Positions 36,155 to 45,262 of a DNA stretch of 64,000 nucleotides are shown here, piece by piece (the stretch's first letter is position 1; every line of letters starts with the position of its first letter). The notes beneath the pieces are model-generated. The model saw only the letters and a program-made list of their open reading frames with translations. It did no database searches and had not been told where the DNA came from. Made by a program: the position numbers and the translations under genes. Source of the stretch: Bradyrhizobium diazoefficiens (GTDB lineage: Bacteria; Pseudomonadota; Alphaproteobacteria; Rhizobiales; Xanthobacteraceae); NCBI RefSeq assembly GCF_016616885.1, contig NZ_CP067102.1, positions 6,724,501 through 6,788,500 on the forward strand. Reading direction: 5' to 3'.

Positions 36155-36856
36155 ATGCGCCGCTCCGTCCTGTCCCTGCTCGCCGCCACCACCGCCTTGA
36201 CGCTGGCCTTTGCCGCACCGACCCGGGCCGCGGAAGACGCCGTCGTGATCCCCGCCCCCGCAATGGACGCAGCACCCGCAAGCGGCATCCAGACCGCTGT
36301 GATCGCCGGCGGCTGCTTCTGGGGCGTGCAGGGCGTGTTCCAGCACACCGCCGGCGTCGTCAACGCCGTCTCCGGCTATGCCGGCGGCACCAAGGCGACC
36401 GCCGACTACCAGACTGTCTCGAGCGGCCGGACCGGCCACGCCGAGTCGGTCGAGATCAAGTTCGACCCGAAGAAGATCTCCTACGGCAAGATCCTCCAGA
36501 TCTACTTCTCGGTGGCGCACGATCCGACCCAGCTCAATCGCCAGGGCCCGGACAGCGGCACGCAATATCGCTCGGCGATCTTCACCACCTCCGACGAGCA
36601 GAAGAAGGTCGCGGAGGCCTATATCGCCCAGCTCGACGGCGCCAAAGTGTTCAGCAAGCCGATCGTGACCAAGGTCGGCGCGCTCGAGGCGTTCTATCCG
36701 GCCGAGGGCTATCACCAGGACTATCTGACGCTGCACCCGAACCAGCCCTACATCGCCTATAACGACATCCCGAAGGTCGAGAACCTGAAAAAACTGTTCG
36801 CGGATAACTACATTGAAAAGCCGACGCTGGTGAGCGCCAGCAAGGCCACCAACTGA
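36155..36856 (+). CDS. msrA: Peptide methionine (S)-S-oxide reductase MsrA, exported
   Basis: A 233-residue MsrA that reduces the S form of oxidised methionine. The catalytic Cys is in AGGCFWGVQGVF (about residue 54), followed by SGYAGGTKATADYQTVSSG, GHAESVEIKFDP, DPTQLNRQGPDSGTQYRSAI and YHQDYL. An N-terminal signal peptide (MRRSVLSLLAATTALTLAFA, cleavage near TRA-A) sends it to the periplasm. The catalytic Cys is the only Cys in the whole protein, so the usual resolving Cys is absent. msrB follows after 30 bp. Confidence 0.95.
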   Translation: MRRSVLSLLAATTALTLAFAAPTRAAEDAVVIPAPAMDAAPASGIQTAVIAGGCFWGVQGVFQHTAGVVNAVSGYAGGTKATADYQTVSSGRTGHAESVEIKFDPKKISYGKILQIYFSVAHDPTQLNRQGPDSGTQYRSAIFTTSDEQKKVAEAYIAQLDGAKVFSKPIVTKVGALEAFYPAEGYHQDYLTLHPNQPYIAYNDIPKVENLKKLFADNYIEKPTLVSASKATN

Positions 36857-36886
36857 TCGCGAGATCATCAGAACAACGGGAGACCC

Positions 36887-37306
<420 letters not shown>

Positions 37307-37314
37307 TATTGCGC

Positions 37315-37362
37315 GCCGCCGGGTTCCCTGATGGAACCCGGCGGCCCGATGTGCTTTTCTTG
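37315..37362 (+). terminator. Terminator after msrB
   Basis: GCCGCCGGGTTCC (37315-37327) pairs perfectly with GGAACCCGGCGGC (37333-37345) around a 5-nt loop. A T-rich run (cttttctt) follows about 9 nt later. It closes the msrAB operon. Confidence 0.75.
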
Positions 37363-37414
37363 ACTGGCGGTCCAGCCGTTGAGCGTCATCCCGGCGGCCG
37401 CCAGGGAGGACGGC

Positions 37415-37579
37415 ATGTCACTCGGGACCATCCTGATCATCCTGGTGATCATCTATCTCCTGGGCGGCTGGTCCGGCCGGATCGGCGGCTATGGCTACGG
37501 CATGGGCCATTCCGGCATGGGGATCGGCGGCGTCGTTCTGGTGGTGTTGCTCGTCCTGCTGCTTCTTGGCAAACTGTAA
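37415..37579 (+). CDS. DUF3309-type small membrane protein
   Basis: A 54-residue protein: [19 protein letters not shown], a Gly/Tyr/Met-rich middle ([12 protein letters not shown]) and a second helix [15 protein letters not shown]. The pattern of two short hydrophobic helices around a glycine-rich turn is the DUF3309 type, common and short in rhizobia. The ATG at 37415 follows GGGAGGA at 4 nt, an excellent ribosome binding site. Location should be the membrane; role unknown, possibly envelope stress. Confidence 0.75.
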   Translation: MSLGTILIILVIIYLLGGWSGRIGGYGYGMGHSGMGIGGVVLVVLLVLLLLGKL

Positions 37580-37794
37580 ACCATATAAGTCACTGTAATT
37601 GCTTAATTTTCCGCAGTTGCGGACCTGCCATGCGTGGATTCATCATCTCCCATCGCAGGGGTCGCATTTCTGTCAAAACGGCCTATATTAGAGGACGAAA
37701 ATGCGATGTGCGGCGGGCCCACCCGATCGTGGCCCCCCGCCTTGCCAAACCCCACGCGCTTAAAGCCCCAGACAAGATCACGAGGTCTTTGACC

Positions 37795-38088
37795 ATGCGT
37801 CCACTGCGTCCGTTCAACTTCAACACCTCCGCCGAGCTCTTCCCCGCCGCGATCCGCAAGAAGAAGCGCGCAGGCTTCACCTATCGTCGGTTCGGCACCG
37901 CGGCCGAAGCTGTGCAATTCGCGATGGAGCAGTTGCCGACGGATTCGCTGAACGGCGCGTATCTCCAGGTCGAGGAAGCCCGTTTCGATCAGAACGGCAT
38001 TCGCTCGCTCTATGAGAGCGAGGCATTCCCGCTGCCGCGCCACCGCAAGCCGGAACCGGTCGCCGAGGCCGACGCCGACGCGGCATAA
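37795..38088 (+). CDS. Conserved small hypothetical protein (97 aa)
   Basis: A soluble basic-to-acidic protein: [60 protein letters not shown] and an acidic end (VAEADADAA). No domain is recognised, though the style resembles small stress-related proteins in Bradyrhizobiaceae. The ATG at 37795 follows GAGGT at 8 nt; a long open frame upstream is non-coding, as its composition shows. A strong terminator follows at 38117. Confidence 0.65.
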   Translation: MRPLRPFNFNTSAELFPAAIRKKKRAGFTYRRFGTAAEAVQFAMEQLPTDSLNGAYLQVEEARFDQNGIRSLYESEAFPLPRHRKPEPVAEADADAA

Positions 38089-38116
38089 ATTTTCTTAAAG
38101 CCTCCGATGTACGGAG

Positions 38117-38160
38117 AAAGCGCGATGGCCGAAAGGCTGTCGCGCTTTTTGCGTTTTTTA
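38117..38160 (+). terminator. Rho-independent terminator
   Basis: AAAGCGCGATGGCC (38117-38130) pairs with GGCTGTCGCGCTTT (38135-38148) around the stable GAAA loop, with runs of T (ttttgcgtttttt) after it. It ends transcription of the 97-aa gene. Confidence 0.92.
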
Positions 38161-38163
38161 GTT

Positions 38164-38275
38164 CTCCCTCTCCCGCTTGCGGGAGTGGGCTGGGATGAGG
38201 GTGTCTCCTCGATCGAGAACCCCAAGAGGCGAAAGTCCTCACCCGGCGCCGACCTCTCCCGCAAGCGGGAGAGGT
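38164..38275. repeat. Paired REP-like hairpins (CTCTCCCGCTTGCGGGAG family)
   Basis: CTCTCCCGCTTGCGGGAG near 38167-38185 and CCTCTCCCGCAAGCGGGAGA near 38253-38272 are inverted copies of each other and each is a palindrome. The same composite is seen at 4742-4872 and 60005-60128. It lies between convergent genes. Confidence 0.8.
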
Positions 38276-38320
38276 GCACCGAGCCTGACGCTCGCCCCCT
38301 CAATCAAGATTCTTCCAGCT

Positions 38321-38869
38321 TTACATCCGCGGCTGCTTGTCGAGCCAGCGGCGCAAGAGGCGCACGTTGCGCATGTTGGCGCGGAACATAACGTCGAAGG
38401 CGTCGCCGACGAACGGCACGATACCAACCACGCCGTCGACGGCGACATTGCCGAGCATCCGCGCGGTGATGTACCAGGGCGCACCCAAGGCACGGGCCTC
38501 GCGCACCAGCCACAGCGAGATCGCGGTGGTGATGATGTCGCCGATCACGGGGATCAGGCCGATCAATCCGTCAATGCCATAGCGGATCTTGGTGCCCGGC
38601 AGGATGAAGGCGACGTCGAGCAGCTTTGCGATCGCCTCGAGCCGCGCAATCCGCTGCTCGCGCGTGAGATTGGCGAACGGATTGCCTTGACCAAAGTCGA
38701 AGCGAAACTCTTGAAACCCATGCTCGATGCTTTCGGGACGGATCTCATGGCCGTCCTGGTCGATGATCGGCCCACGCGCCTCGCGGCCGGAAAAATCGGC
38801 GCGCGATCGCGTCCCTGAACGGGACCTGCGTGGCGTGAGAATGTCGTCGTCGGGCATGGTCATGGCCAT
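38321..38869 (-). CDS. DUF4112 domain protein
   Basis: A 182-residue protein. The first 75 residues are charged and probably soluble (DILTPRRSRSGTRSRADFSG). The DUF4112 part follows: ARLEAIAKLLDVAFILPGTK, YGIDGLIGLIPVIGDIITTA, ISLWLVREARALGAP and VGIVPFVGDAFDVMFRANMR, with two or three hydrophobic segments. These proteins sit in the membrane and their job is not known. Two in-frame Met codons (38869 and 38857) are possible starts; the Asp-rich MPDDD start at 38857 is equally plausible. Confidence 0.85.
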   Translation of the reverse strand: MAMTMPDDDILTPRRSRSGTRSRADFSGREARGPIIDQDGHEIRPESIEHGFQEFRFDFGQGNPFANLTREQRIARLEAIAKLLDVAFILPGTKIRYGIDGLIGLIPVIGDIITTAISLWLVREARALGAPWYITARMLGNVAVDGVVGIVPFVGDAFDVMFRANMRNVRLLRRWLDKQPRM

Positions 38870-38923
38870 TGGGAACGCGCGAGCGCAACAGAGGTTGCTG
38901 CGCCGCGTCGGAAGGTCGCGCGC

Positions 38924-39352
38924 TCAGCTCGCCGCCGCCGCAGGCCGCGGCTCCTCGACATAGTGATGCACGAGCCAGGATGACAGCACCGCCGGCACGA
39001 AGCCGACCAGGCCGTACAGGATGAACTGCACCGTGCCCGAATCCGACCCGCGCGAGCCGTAGGTCAGCGACGCCAGAATAAAGGCGAACAGGCCGACCAG
39101 CAGCATCCGCAGCACCGGCCCGACCCGCCTGACATGCATCAGGATGTCGTCGACCGCGCCGATCATCAGCGACGGCAGGAAGCCGAACAGATAGCTGTAT
39201 TGCAGCGTCTTGAAGAACACGACGAAGAGCTTGCCGACCTCGCTGAGGCTGGTCTGGGTCCAATAGCCGGACTGGTAGGTCGTCGTCAGCAGCAGCAGGA
39301 AGCCGCCCACGAACGGACCAACGAGCGCAAACACCAGATAGCGTTTCATCAA
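38924..39352 (-). CDS. Small inner-membrane protein (DUF5413-like)
   Basis: A 142-residue protein with four hydrophobic helices: RYLVFALVGPFVGGFLLLL, LFVVFFKTLQYSYLFGFLPS, LRMLLVGLFAFILASLTYG and VQFILYGLVGFVPAVLSSWL. The start MMKRYLVFALVGPF and length recall DUF5413 proteins of Bradyrhizobiaceae, an assignment from memory. It lies upstream of the DUF4112 gene on the same strand, 54 bp away, so the two membrane proteins may be co-transcribed. Confidence 0.6.
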   Translation of the reverse strand: MMKRYLVFALVGPFVGGFLLLLTTTYQSGYWTQTSLSEVGKLFVVFFKTLQYSYLFGFLPSLMIGAVDDILMHVRRVGPVLRMLLVGLFAFILASLTYGSRGSDSGTVQFILYGLVGFVPAVLSSWLVHHYVEEPRPAAAAS

Positions 39353-39494
39353 GAACTCCTCAAACCCGAGGGCATTTATAGCAGCGAGCCGGGAACCTTG
39401 GATAGCGCCGTTGCGGGCTGCTTAGGGGAACAAGTGGCAAGGCGACGGGTTCAGACTGGAGCTGAAATTCACCGGTCAGATCTGGAGCCGCCCG

Positions 39495-39740
39495 ATGTCT
39501 CGTAAACTGTTGTTGCTGGCGACGATCACGCTGACGGCCCTCGGCGGCCTGTCGAACGCACCTGCCTTCGCGCAAGGCCATATGGGCACACCGCAGGAAC
39601 AGAATGCCTGCTCACGCGATGCCTCGCGGCTGTGTCGCAAGGACCTCGGCAATGACGATGCGGTGCAAAGTTGCCTGCAAGCCAATCGGGCGAAGCTGTC
39701 GAAGTCGTGCAGCAAGGTGTTCGCGAGCCACGGCAGGTGA
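39495..39740 (+). CDS. Small secreted Cys-rich repeat protein (first of a tandem pair)
   Basis: An 81-residue protein with a signal peptide (RKLLLLATITLTALGG, cleavage after FAQ). The mature part has the Cys spacing ACSRDASRLCRKDLGNDDAV, then SCLQANRAKLSKSCSKVF, four Cys that resemble one GLG1-type cysteine-rich repeat. The related gene at 40008 keeps the same pattern (CAGDAMRLCSSEIPD, ACMVHKKAQVSPGC). Probably periplasmic with two disulfides. Function unknown. Confidence 0.72.
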   Translation: MSRKLLLLATITLTALGGLSNAPAFAQGHMGTPQEQNACSRDASRLCRKDLGNDDAVQSCLQANRAKLSKSCSKVFASHGR

Positions 39741-40007
39741 GATCGGCAGGTAAGATCGACTTCGCATTTTGCGTGACGGACGCGCAACAATTGCGAATTC
39801 CTTTGCGTCGCCCATTGAAGCTTCGCGACAATCGCGCATACTCGAATCGGGCGGCGCAGCACTTTTCGATTCGAGCATCAAGAGATCGAGCGACCACATG
39901 CGGGATTAAGTTCCCGGCGTGAAGGCTGTGACATGCGGCACATCAAGCCGTGTGCGGCGCCCCAAAACCAAGTGGTTCAATCCACGGAACTCGGGGACGC
40001 ATTCTTC

Positions 40008-40298
40008 ATGACACGCACCATCGCTTCACTGTTCAAAACCACCGCTTCGCTGTTGGCCTTCGCCACCACCGCAATCGTCATCCAGACATCACCCGGCCTC
40101 GCCTTTTCGTCCGAAGCGCAGCAGATGTGCGCGGGCGACGCGATGCGGCTGTGCTCCAGTGAAATCCCGGACATCCCGCGCATCAGGGCCTGCATGGTGC
40201 ACAAAAAGGCGCAGGTCAGCCCCGGCTGCCGCGCCGTGATGGACCGCGAGCATGCAGCCGCCGCCGCAAGCCGCAAGCGGGAAGCGGCGGCGCAGTAG
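40008..40298 (+). CDS. Small secreted Cys-rich repeat protein (second of a tandem pair)
   Basis: A 96-residue paralogue of the preceding small gene. The signal peptide spans about residues 1-33 (LLAFATTAIVIQTSPGLAFS). Four Cys are arranged as in the partner: MCAGDAMRLCSSEIPDI and ACMVHKKAQVSPGCRAV. The C-terminus is a low-complexity Ala/Arg/Glu tail. The ATG at 40008 is chosen because the signal peptide starts there; an in-frame upstream codon exists at 39933. The 267-bp gap from the first copy suggests separate promoters. Confidence 0.7.
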   Translation: MTRTIASLFKTTASLLAFATTAIVIQTSPGLAFSSEAQQMCAGDAMRLCSSEIPDIPRIRACMVHKKAQVSPGCRAVMDREHAAAAASRKREAAAQ

Positions 40299-40341
40299 AC
40301 TGCTCGCTCAATCTCGGTTGGACCGGGCAGCGAGAGGGCTT

Positions 40342-40374
40342 GCTTCACCTCTCCCCGCTGGGAAGAGGTGAAGC
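40342..40374. terminator. Hairpin between convergent genes
   Basis: GCTTCACCTCT (40342-40352) and AGAGGTGAAGC (40364-40374) are perfect inverted copies over 11 bp. The hairpin lies just past the end of the second Cys-rich gene and 3 bp from the stop of the gene on the other strand, so it can serve both, although T-runs are short. Confidence 0.55.
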
Positions 40375-40376
40375 GC

Positions 40377-41960
40377 CTAGTCGCCCCACTGCGCGAAGGC
40401 GTCGTTGAAGGTGCGCTCGCCGGGGGCGCCCTTCTCGATGGCGATGATGGCGCGGCGCTGGTTGGCGTAGACCAGCGGCACGTCGAACCACGAGCGCTCC
40501 TTCAGGAGCTGGACGTTGCGGCTGCGGTCGGCGTCGACATTGGAGAGGCCGACCAGGAAGAAGCCGTCGGTAACCTTGACCGCGAGGCCCGCAAGCGGCG
40601 TGCCGCGCGCCTGCTCGTTCGACTTCATCAGGATGCCCGGCACGTTGGAGACGCTGCCGCCCGGAAAGTCCGGCGGCAGGATGAAGGTCAGCTCGGCCGT
40701 GTGGCTCGCCGGCAGCGACGAGTCGGTGTTGCGGCGGAACGACATCGTCATCTTGAACTTGCGGTCGGGGATCTCGATGTCGGCGCGCACGGCGATGTCG
40801 GCCTTCTGGTTGCCCGACGCCTTGATCGGCTCGAGCCGCCACACCACTGAGCCGACATATTGCTTGCCCTTTGGGTCGGACGGATCCTCGTCATAGAGCA
40901 CGACCTTCTGCGCCACCGGCGCGACCGGCTGGTCGCTGGCCGAAGGCTGGCCGACGCGATCCGGAATCTTCGGCTTGCTCTGCGGCTGCGAGGCATCCTT
41001 CGGCGCCTCCACCACCTGGGTGGGTGAGGACTTGAACAAACTGGTCGCGGTCTGGACCAGCTGTTTGCCCCAGAGGATGCCGGCGCCAACCAGGATCAGC
41101 ACGATGCCGATGGCGATCGCGCTCTTGAACGGGAAGATGGAGCCGGCGCGCCTGGGCTTCTTGACGCCGCGGTCGGGCGCAATGCGCGGACGCGACGACG
41201 ACGGCTGCGGCGCGTAGCGCTCGGCCTCCTCCATCGACTCGTCATAGGAATAGGGCGCGTCGGGTTCGGCGGCGCGGTTTTCCAGGCTCGGCTCGAGCCG
41301 GTCGAATTCCGGCGAGGGCGACGGCACGTTGGCGTAGGTGCGGCGCGCGGCGCGATTGGCCTGCGCGGCAGCGCCACCGAGATCATTGACGTCGGCGGTG
41401 ATGTCGCGGAAGCCGCGCACGCCCGGCGCCGGCGGCAATGGCGGCGGCGGTCCGCCCTCCTGCGGGCGACGCGGCGGAAAGCGCCCGGCCGGCGGCTCCG
41501 GCTGGCGCGGCGCATCGAAACGCGGCGCGCGCGGCGGCCGCGGAGCCTCGTTCTGGTCGTCGCCGCCGAGCGGCGGGCGATCGTTGCGCGGCGGCGGCGC
41601 CGCGGGACGGGCCCGCGGCGGCGCGGCCGACTGAGGCGACGCGGGCGGGGTGTTGTCGGCCGCACGGGCGCTGGCCCGGCGGAACGCATCGCCGCTGCCG
41701 CTCCCGCTACGGGCGCCACCAGCGGGGCGCGAGGCCTCGCGGGCACGCTGGGCGGCTTCCGATTCGACCTTGCGGACGGCCTCTTCCAGCGACAGCCGTT
41801 CGCGGGTGATCTCGGATTCGGAGAGCGGCGGCTGTACGCTGCGCAGCTGCGCGATCAGGGCCGTGCGCGCCCGCTCATAAAGCGCGCGCCGGCTTTCGCC
41901 GGGAGCGTTGGGGTCCAGGGCGGTAATAGCGCGGGCGATCAGCGGATAGTAATCAGCCAT
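40377..41960 (-). CDS. Large single-span membrane protein, conserved hypothetical
   Basis: A 527-residue protein. N-terminus: MADYYPLIARAITALDPNAP, then YERARTALIAQLRSVQPPLS and LEEAVRKVESEAAQRARE, a helical domain. A long Pro/Arg/Gly-rich disordered region spans about 85-270. One transmembrane helix (FKSAIAIGIVLILVGAGILW) lies near 275-294. The C-terminal 230 residues are a beta-rich domain (VVLYDEDPSDPKGKQYVGSV, then LPPDFPGGSVSNVPGILMKS). I recognise the type from Bradyrhizobiaceae but know no function. Separated from purA by only 37 bp, possibly read from the same transcript. Confidence 0.75.
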   Translation of the reverse strand: MADYYPLIARAITALDPNAPGESRRALYERARTALIAQLRSVQPPLSESEITRERLSLEEAVRKVESEAAQRAREASRPAGGARSGSGSGDAFRRASARAADNTPPASPQSAAPPRARPAAPPPRNDRPPLGGDDQNEAPRPPRAPRFDAPRQPEPPAGRFPPRRPQEGGPPPPLPPAPGVRGFRDITADVNDLGGAAAQANRAARRTYANVPSPSPEFDRLEPSLENRAAEPDAPYSYDESMEEAERYAPQPSSSRPRIAPDRGVKKPRRAGSIFPFKSAIAIGIVLILVGAGILWGKQLVQTATSLFKSSPTQVVEAPKDASQPQSKPKIPDRVGQPSASDQPVAPVAQKVVLYDEDPSDPKGKQYVGSVVWRLEPIKASGNQKADIAVRADIEIPDRKFKMTMSFRRNTDSSLPASHTAELTFILPPDFPGGSVSNVPGILMKSNEQARGTPLAGLAVKVTDGFFLVGLSNVDADRSRNVQLLKERSWFDVPLVYANQRRAIIAIEKGAPGERTFNDAFAQWGD

Positions 41961-41997
41961 TTCTACTCAATTATACGCGCGTCCCGGTAAGATATCG

Positions 41998-43290
41998 TTA
42001 AGCCTCAAACGGATTTTGCACCAGGATAGTATCCTCGCGTTCGGGGCTGGTGGAAAGCAGCGCGACCGGACACCCCACCAATTCCTCGATCCGGCGGACA
42101 TATTTGATGGCCTGGGCCGGCAGGTCGGCCCAGGACCGCGCGCCGGCGGTCGGCTCCTTCCAGCCCTCGATGGTCTCCCAGATCGGCTCGACCCGGGCCT
42201 GCGCGCCCTCGCCGGCCGGGAAATGATCGATCTCCTTGCCGTCGAGCTTGTAACCGACGCAGACCTCGATGGAATCGAAGCCGTCGAGAATGTCGAGCTT
42301 GGTCAGCGCCAGGCCGGTGATGCCGCAGGTTCGCACGGTCTGGCGGACCAGCACGGCATCGAACCAGCCGCAGCGGCGCTTGCGTCCGGTATTGACCCCG
42401 AACTCGCGGCCGCGACGGCCGATCTCCTCGCCGATCTCGTTGAGGAGCTCGGTCGGGAACGGCCCCTGTCCGACACGGGTCGTATAGGCCTTGCAGATGC
42501 CGAGCACGTAGCCGACCGCGTTCGGACCGAGACCCGTTCCGGTCGCCGCCTGCGCCGCCACGGTGTTGGACGAGGTCACGTAGGGATAGGTGCCGTGGTC
42601 GACGTCGAGCAGCGCGCCCTGCGCGCCTTCGAACAGGATGCGCTTGCCGGCACGCCGCTCGGTATCGAGCAGGCGCCACACGGTTTCCGCATAAGGCAGC
42701 AGCTGCGGCGCCAGCGCGCTCAGCTCCTTCAGGATATCGTTGCCGTCGAACTCCGGCAGGTTGAGGCCGCGACGCAAGGCGTTGTGGTGCGCAAGCAGCC
42801 GGTCGATCTTGTGCGGCAGCGTGTCGAGATCGGCGAGGTCCATCAGACGGATCGCGCGACGGCCGACCTTGTCCTCATAGGCCGGTCCGATGCCGCGGCG
42901 CGTGGTGCCGATCGCCGTCGCCGAATTGGACGATTCGCGCAGCGCATCGAGCTCGCGGTGCAGCGGCAGGATCAGGGTGACGTTCTCCGCGACGCGCAGA
43001 TTCTCCGGGCCGACCGCAACGCCCTGCCCGCGCAGCTTGGTCACCTCGTCGAGGAAGGCCTGCGCATCGAACACCACGCCGTTGCCGATCACCGCCAGTT
43101 TCGACGGGCGCAGCACGCCGGAGGGCAACAGCGCGAGCTTGTAGGTCTCGCCATTGATGACCAACGTATGGCCGGCGTTATGACCGCCCTGGAAGCGCGC
43201 GACGATGTCCGCCTGCTCCGACAACCAGTCGACGATCTTGCCCTTTCCTTCGTCGCCCCACTGGGCGCCGACGACGACAACATTGGCCAT
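41998..43290 (-). CDS. purA: Adenylosuccinate synthetase PurA
   Basis: A 430-residue enzyme of purine synthesis that joins IMP and aspartate with GTP to make adenylosuccinate. The GTP-binding loop [14 protein letters not shown] is at about 8-21, followed by the catalytic [53 protein letters not shown] and [10 protein letters not shown]. Length is normal. The ATG at 43290 ([17 protein letters not shown]) is the family start; the open frame extends 27 residues further upstream, which is not coding-like. Firm assignment. Confidence 0.98.
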   Translation of the reverse strand: MANVVVVGAQWGDEGKGKIVDWLSEQADIVARFQGGHNAGHTLVINGETYKLALLPSGVLRPSKLAVIGNGVVFDAQAFLDEVTKLRGQGVAVGPENLRVAENVTLILPLHRELDALRESSNSATAIGTTRRGIGPAYEDKVGRRAIRLMDLADLDTLPHKIDRLLAHHNALRRGLNLPEFDGNDILKELSALAPQLLPYAETVWRLLDTERRAGKRILFEGAQGALLDVDHGTYPYVTSSNTVAAQAATGTGLGPNAVGYVLGICKAYTTRVGQGPFPTELLNEIGEEIGRRGREFGVNTGRKRRCGWFDAVLVRQTVRTCGITGLALTKLDILDGFDSIEVCVGYKLDGKEIDHFPAGEGAQARVEPIWETIEGWKEPTAGARSWADLPAQAIKYVRRIEELVGCPVALLSTSPEREDTILVQNPFEA

Positions 43291-43659
43291 TCGCGGGTAA
43301 TCCTTCGAGAATTTTAGATGCGCCCAGCCCAATTCCCGGCCCAAGGCCGTTCGCACGCGAGGCAGCCCCACCGGATAAAGGAAGCAGCCTCTCTAAGCAA
43401 GCAAGAACGGGGCTTTTTGAGGACCCAAGGCCCGATACAAGCCTTTGATATCCCCCGAAAATCCGGAAATCTTCCAAGGCGATGCGCCGACCTCGACCAA
43501 AGCGCTAGGCGAAGCATCAGCCACCGCATGGTCGCGATGCGCCCGCGCCCGTTGATGCAACCTCGATTTCCGTGTCTTTGAACGGTGCCGGGTCTCGACC
43601 GGCCCGGACAGAGCCGGGCGGGAGGCTCAGGCGTATGACGCGGGGCCATAACAATCACA
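43291..43659. other. Intergenic region upstream of purA
   Basis: About 370 bp between the divergent purA and an EamA transporter gene. Promoters for both should lie here. The string ggataaaggaagcagcctct (43372-43391) and an AT-richer patch (43440-43475) are the only features noted; no terminator, repeat or RNA motif recognised. Confidence 0.4.
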
Positions 43660-44595
43660 ATGTCCGCCACCGGCCAGACCACGAGCGCCGAAACATCCGG
43701 TCCGCACTGGATTGCCAACCAGCCTTATCTCCTGCTCAGCATCACCGCGCTGTGCTGGGCCGGCAATGCGGTCGTGGGGCGGCTCGCCGCCGGCCACATC
43801 CCGCCGGTGACGCTGTCCTTCCTGCGCTGGACCTTCGCCTTCCTGCTGGTGCTGCCGTTCGCCTGGAAGCATCTCGCCCAGGACTGGCCCGCGATCCGCG
43901 GGAAACTCGGCCTGATGATCGTGCTGTCGATCACCGGCATCGGCGCCTTCAACACCCTGCAATATTGGGCGCTGGAGCATACCCAGGCGCTCAACACCCT
44001 GCTGCTGCAGTCGGCTGCGCCCCTGATCGTGGCGCTGTGGTCGCTGGTCATCCTCGGCATCCGCCTCACCGCGGCGCAGGCCTTCGGCGTGGCTCTCTCG
44101 ATGTGCGGCGTGCTCATCATCCTGCTGCATGGCGATATCACCACGCTGTCGAACATCGCCTTCAACAAGGGCGACCTGATCTTCATCGTCGCGCTGATCA
44201 TCTTCGCGCTCTATTCGGTGCTGACCTTGAAGCGGCCGCCGATCCACGGCCTGTCGTTCCTCGCCTTCACCTTCGGCGCGGGTGCGGCCTGCCTCATTCC
44301 GCTGGAGATCTGGGAATTGTCGGCGCGCCCCGTCATGAAGCTCGACGGGCCGAACCTGCTCACCTTGTTCTATGTCGCGGTGTTTCCATCGACGCTTGCC
44401 TATCTCTGCTTCAACCGCGGCGTCAGGCTGATCGGCGCCAACCGCGCCGCGCCGTTCTTCCACGTCGTGCCAGTGTTCGGCTCGATCATGGCGATGGCGT
44501 TCCTCGGCGAGCACCCGCAGGCCTTCCACTTCATCGGCTTCGCCTTGGTGCTGTCGGGCGTGTTCGTGGCGTCAAGGAAGCAGACGACGGGCTGA
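43660..44595 (+). CDS. EamA/DMT-family transporter (first of two)
   Basis: A 311-residue inner-membrane protein with ten predicted helices, arranged as two EamA repeats: WIANQPYLLLSITALCWAGN to the first half and FNKGDLIFIVALIIFALYSV starting the second. RAAPFFHVVPVFGSIMAMAF and GEHPQAFHFIGFALVLSGVF close it. DMT transporters export metabolites, amino acids or drugs; no substrate can be read. The ATG at 43660 fits the family start. A close paralogue lies at 49926-50861. Confidence 0.9.
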   Translation: MSATGQTTSAETSGPHWIANQPYLLLSITALCWAGNAVVGRLAAGHIPPVTLSFLRWTFAFLLVLPFAWKHLAQDWPAIRGKLGLMIVLSITGIGAFNTLQYWALEHTQALNTLLLQSAAPLIVALWSLVILGIRLTAAQAFGVALSMCGVLIILLHGDITTLSNIAFNKGDLIFIVALIIFALYSVLTLKRPPIHGLSFLAFTFGAGAACLIPLEIWELSARPVMKLDGPNLLTLFYVAVFPSTLAYLCFNRGVRLIGANRAAPFFHVVPVFGSIMAMAFLGEHPQAFHFIGFALVLSGVFVASRKQTTG

Positions 44596-44738
44596 GCAGC
44601 AGAAAGCGTCACCTCTTCCGCAGCGGTGTTGCAATCAGGTGGCCGTTCGGGTTCCTTGCAATTTGTCCGGGATCAAGGTTCAATAGACGTATTGCTTCCG
44701 ATCCAATTCCCCAACCTTTGATTGTCAGGGAGAGGCGC

Positions 44739-45254
44739 ATGGGCGCGTTGATGGCCGAGGACGATATCTATATCGGTCCACTGTTTGATCTATTCAATTT
44801 GAGGTTTGGTCCGGAGCAAAGAGATCACGAGCTCGAGGCCGGGGGCACATCCGAGATCAAGGCCCTGCAGGACGAATTCGATATCTTCCAGCCAGGGCGG
44901 GCATTCGTCGAAAGCGCCAAGCTGCTTGGACTGGGCGGCCTGCACAACAATCGCGCGAAGAACCGCTGGTTCAGCCTGCTGACCTGGCTCGCCAAAGTGC
45001 CGTCGGACCAGGACGGAGAAAACGGCGATCAGCGCATCGTGAATGCCATGATCAAGAATTTTGCGCGCAAGTCGCCGCTGCCCTGCTTCATGAAGGCCCA
45101 TGATTCTCGCGGTCCCGACGGACTGCGGGTCATCGTTCGCGAGGACAACCCGATCTGCTATATTGATCGAACCTACCTCACGATCTCGCTGCCGATGGCG
45201 CCCAACGTGCCGCCCAAAGGCAAGGGCAGCGCCAAGAAGAAATCAAAGAAATAG
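44739..45254 (+). CDS. Hypothetical protein (171 aa)
   Basis: A mostly soluble protein: MAEDDIYIGPLFDLFNLRFG, EIKALQDEFDIFQPGRAFVE, KNRWFSLLTWLAKVPSDQD and a Lys-rich end (GKGSAKKKSKK). No domain recognised. The start could be ATG 44739 with GGGAGAGG just 3 nt ahead, or ATG 44751, which places that site at a better distance. The methyltransferase gene follows 8 bp after the stop, so the pair is likely an operon and a joint role is possible. Confidence 0.6.
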   Translation: MGALMAEDDIYIGPLFDLFNLRFGPEQRDHELEAGGTSEIKALQDEFDIFQPGRAFVESAKLLGLGGLHNNRAKNRWFSLLTWLAKVPSDQDGENGDQRIVNAMIKNFARKSPLPCFMKAHDSRGPDGLRVIVREDNPICYIDRTYLTISLPMAPNVPPKGKGSAKKKSKK

Positions 45255-45262
45255 GCGGATCG

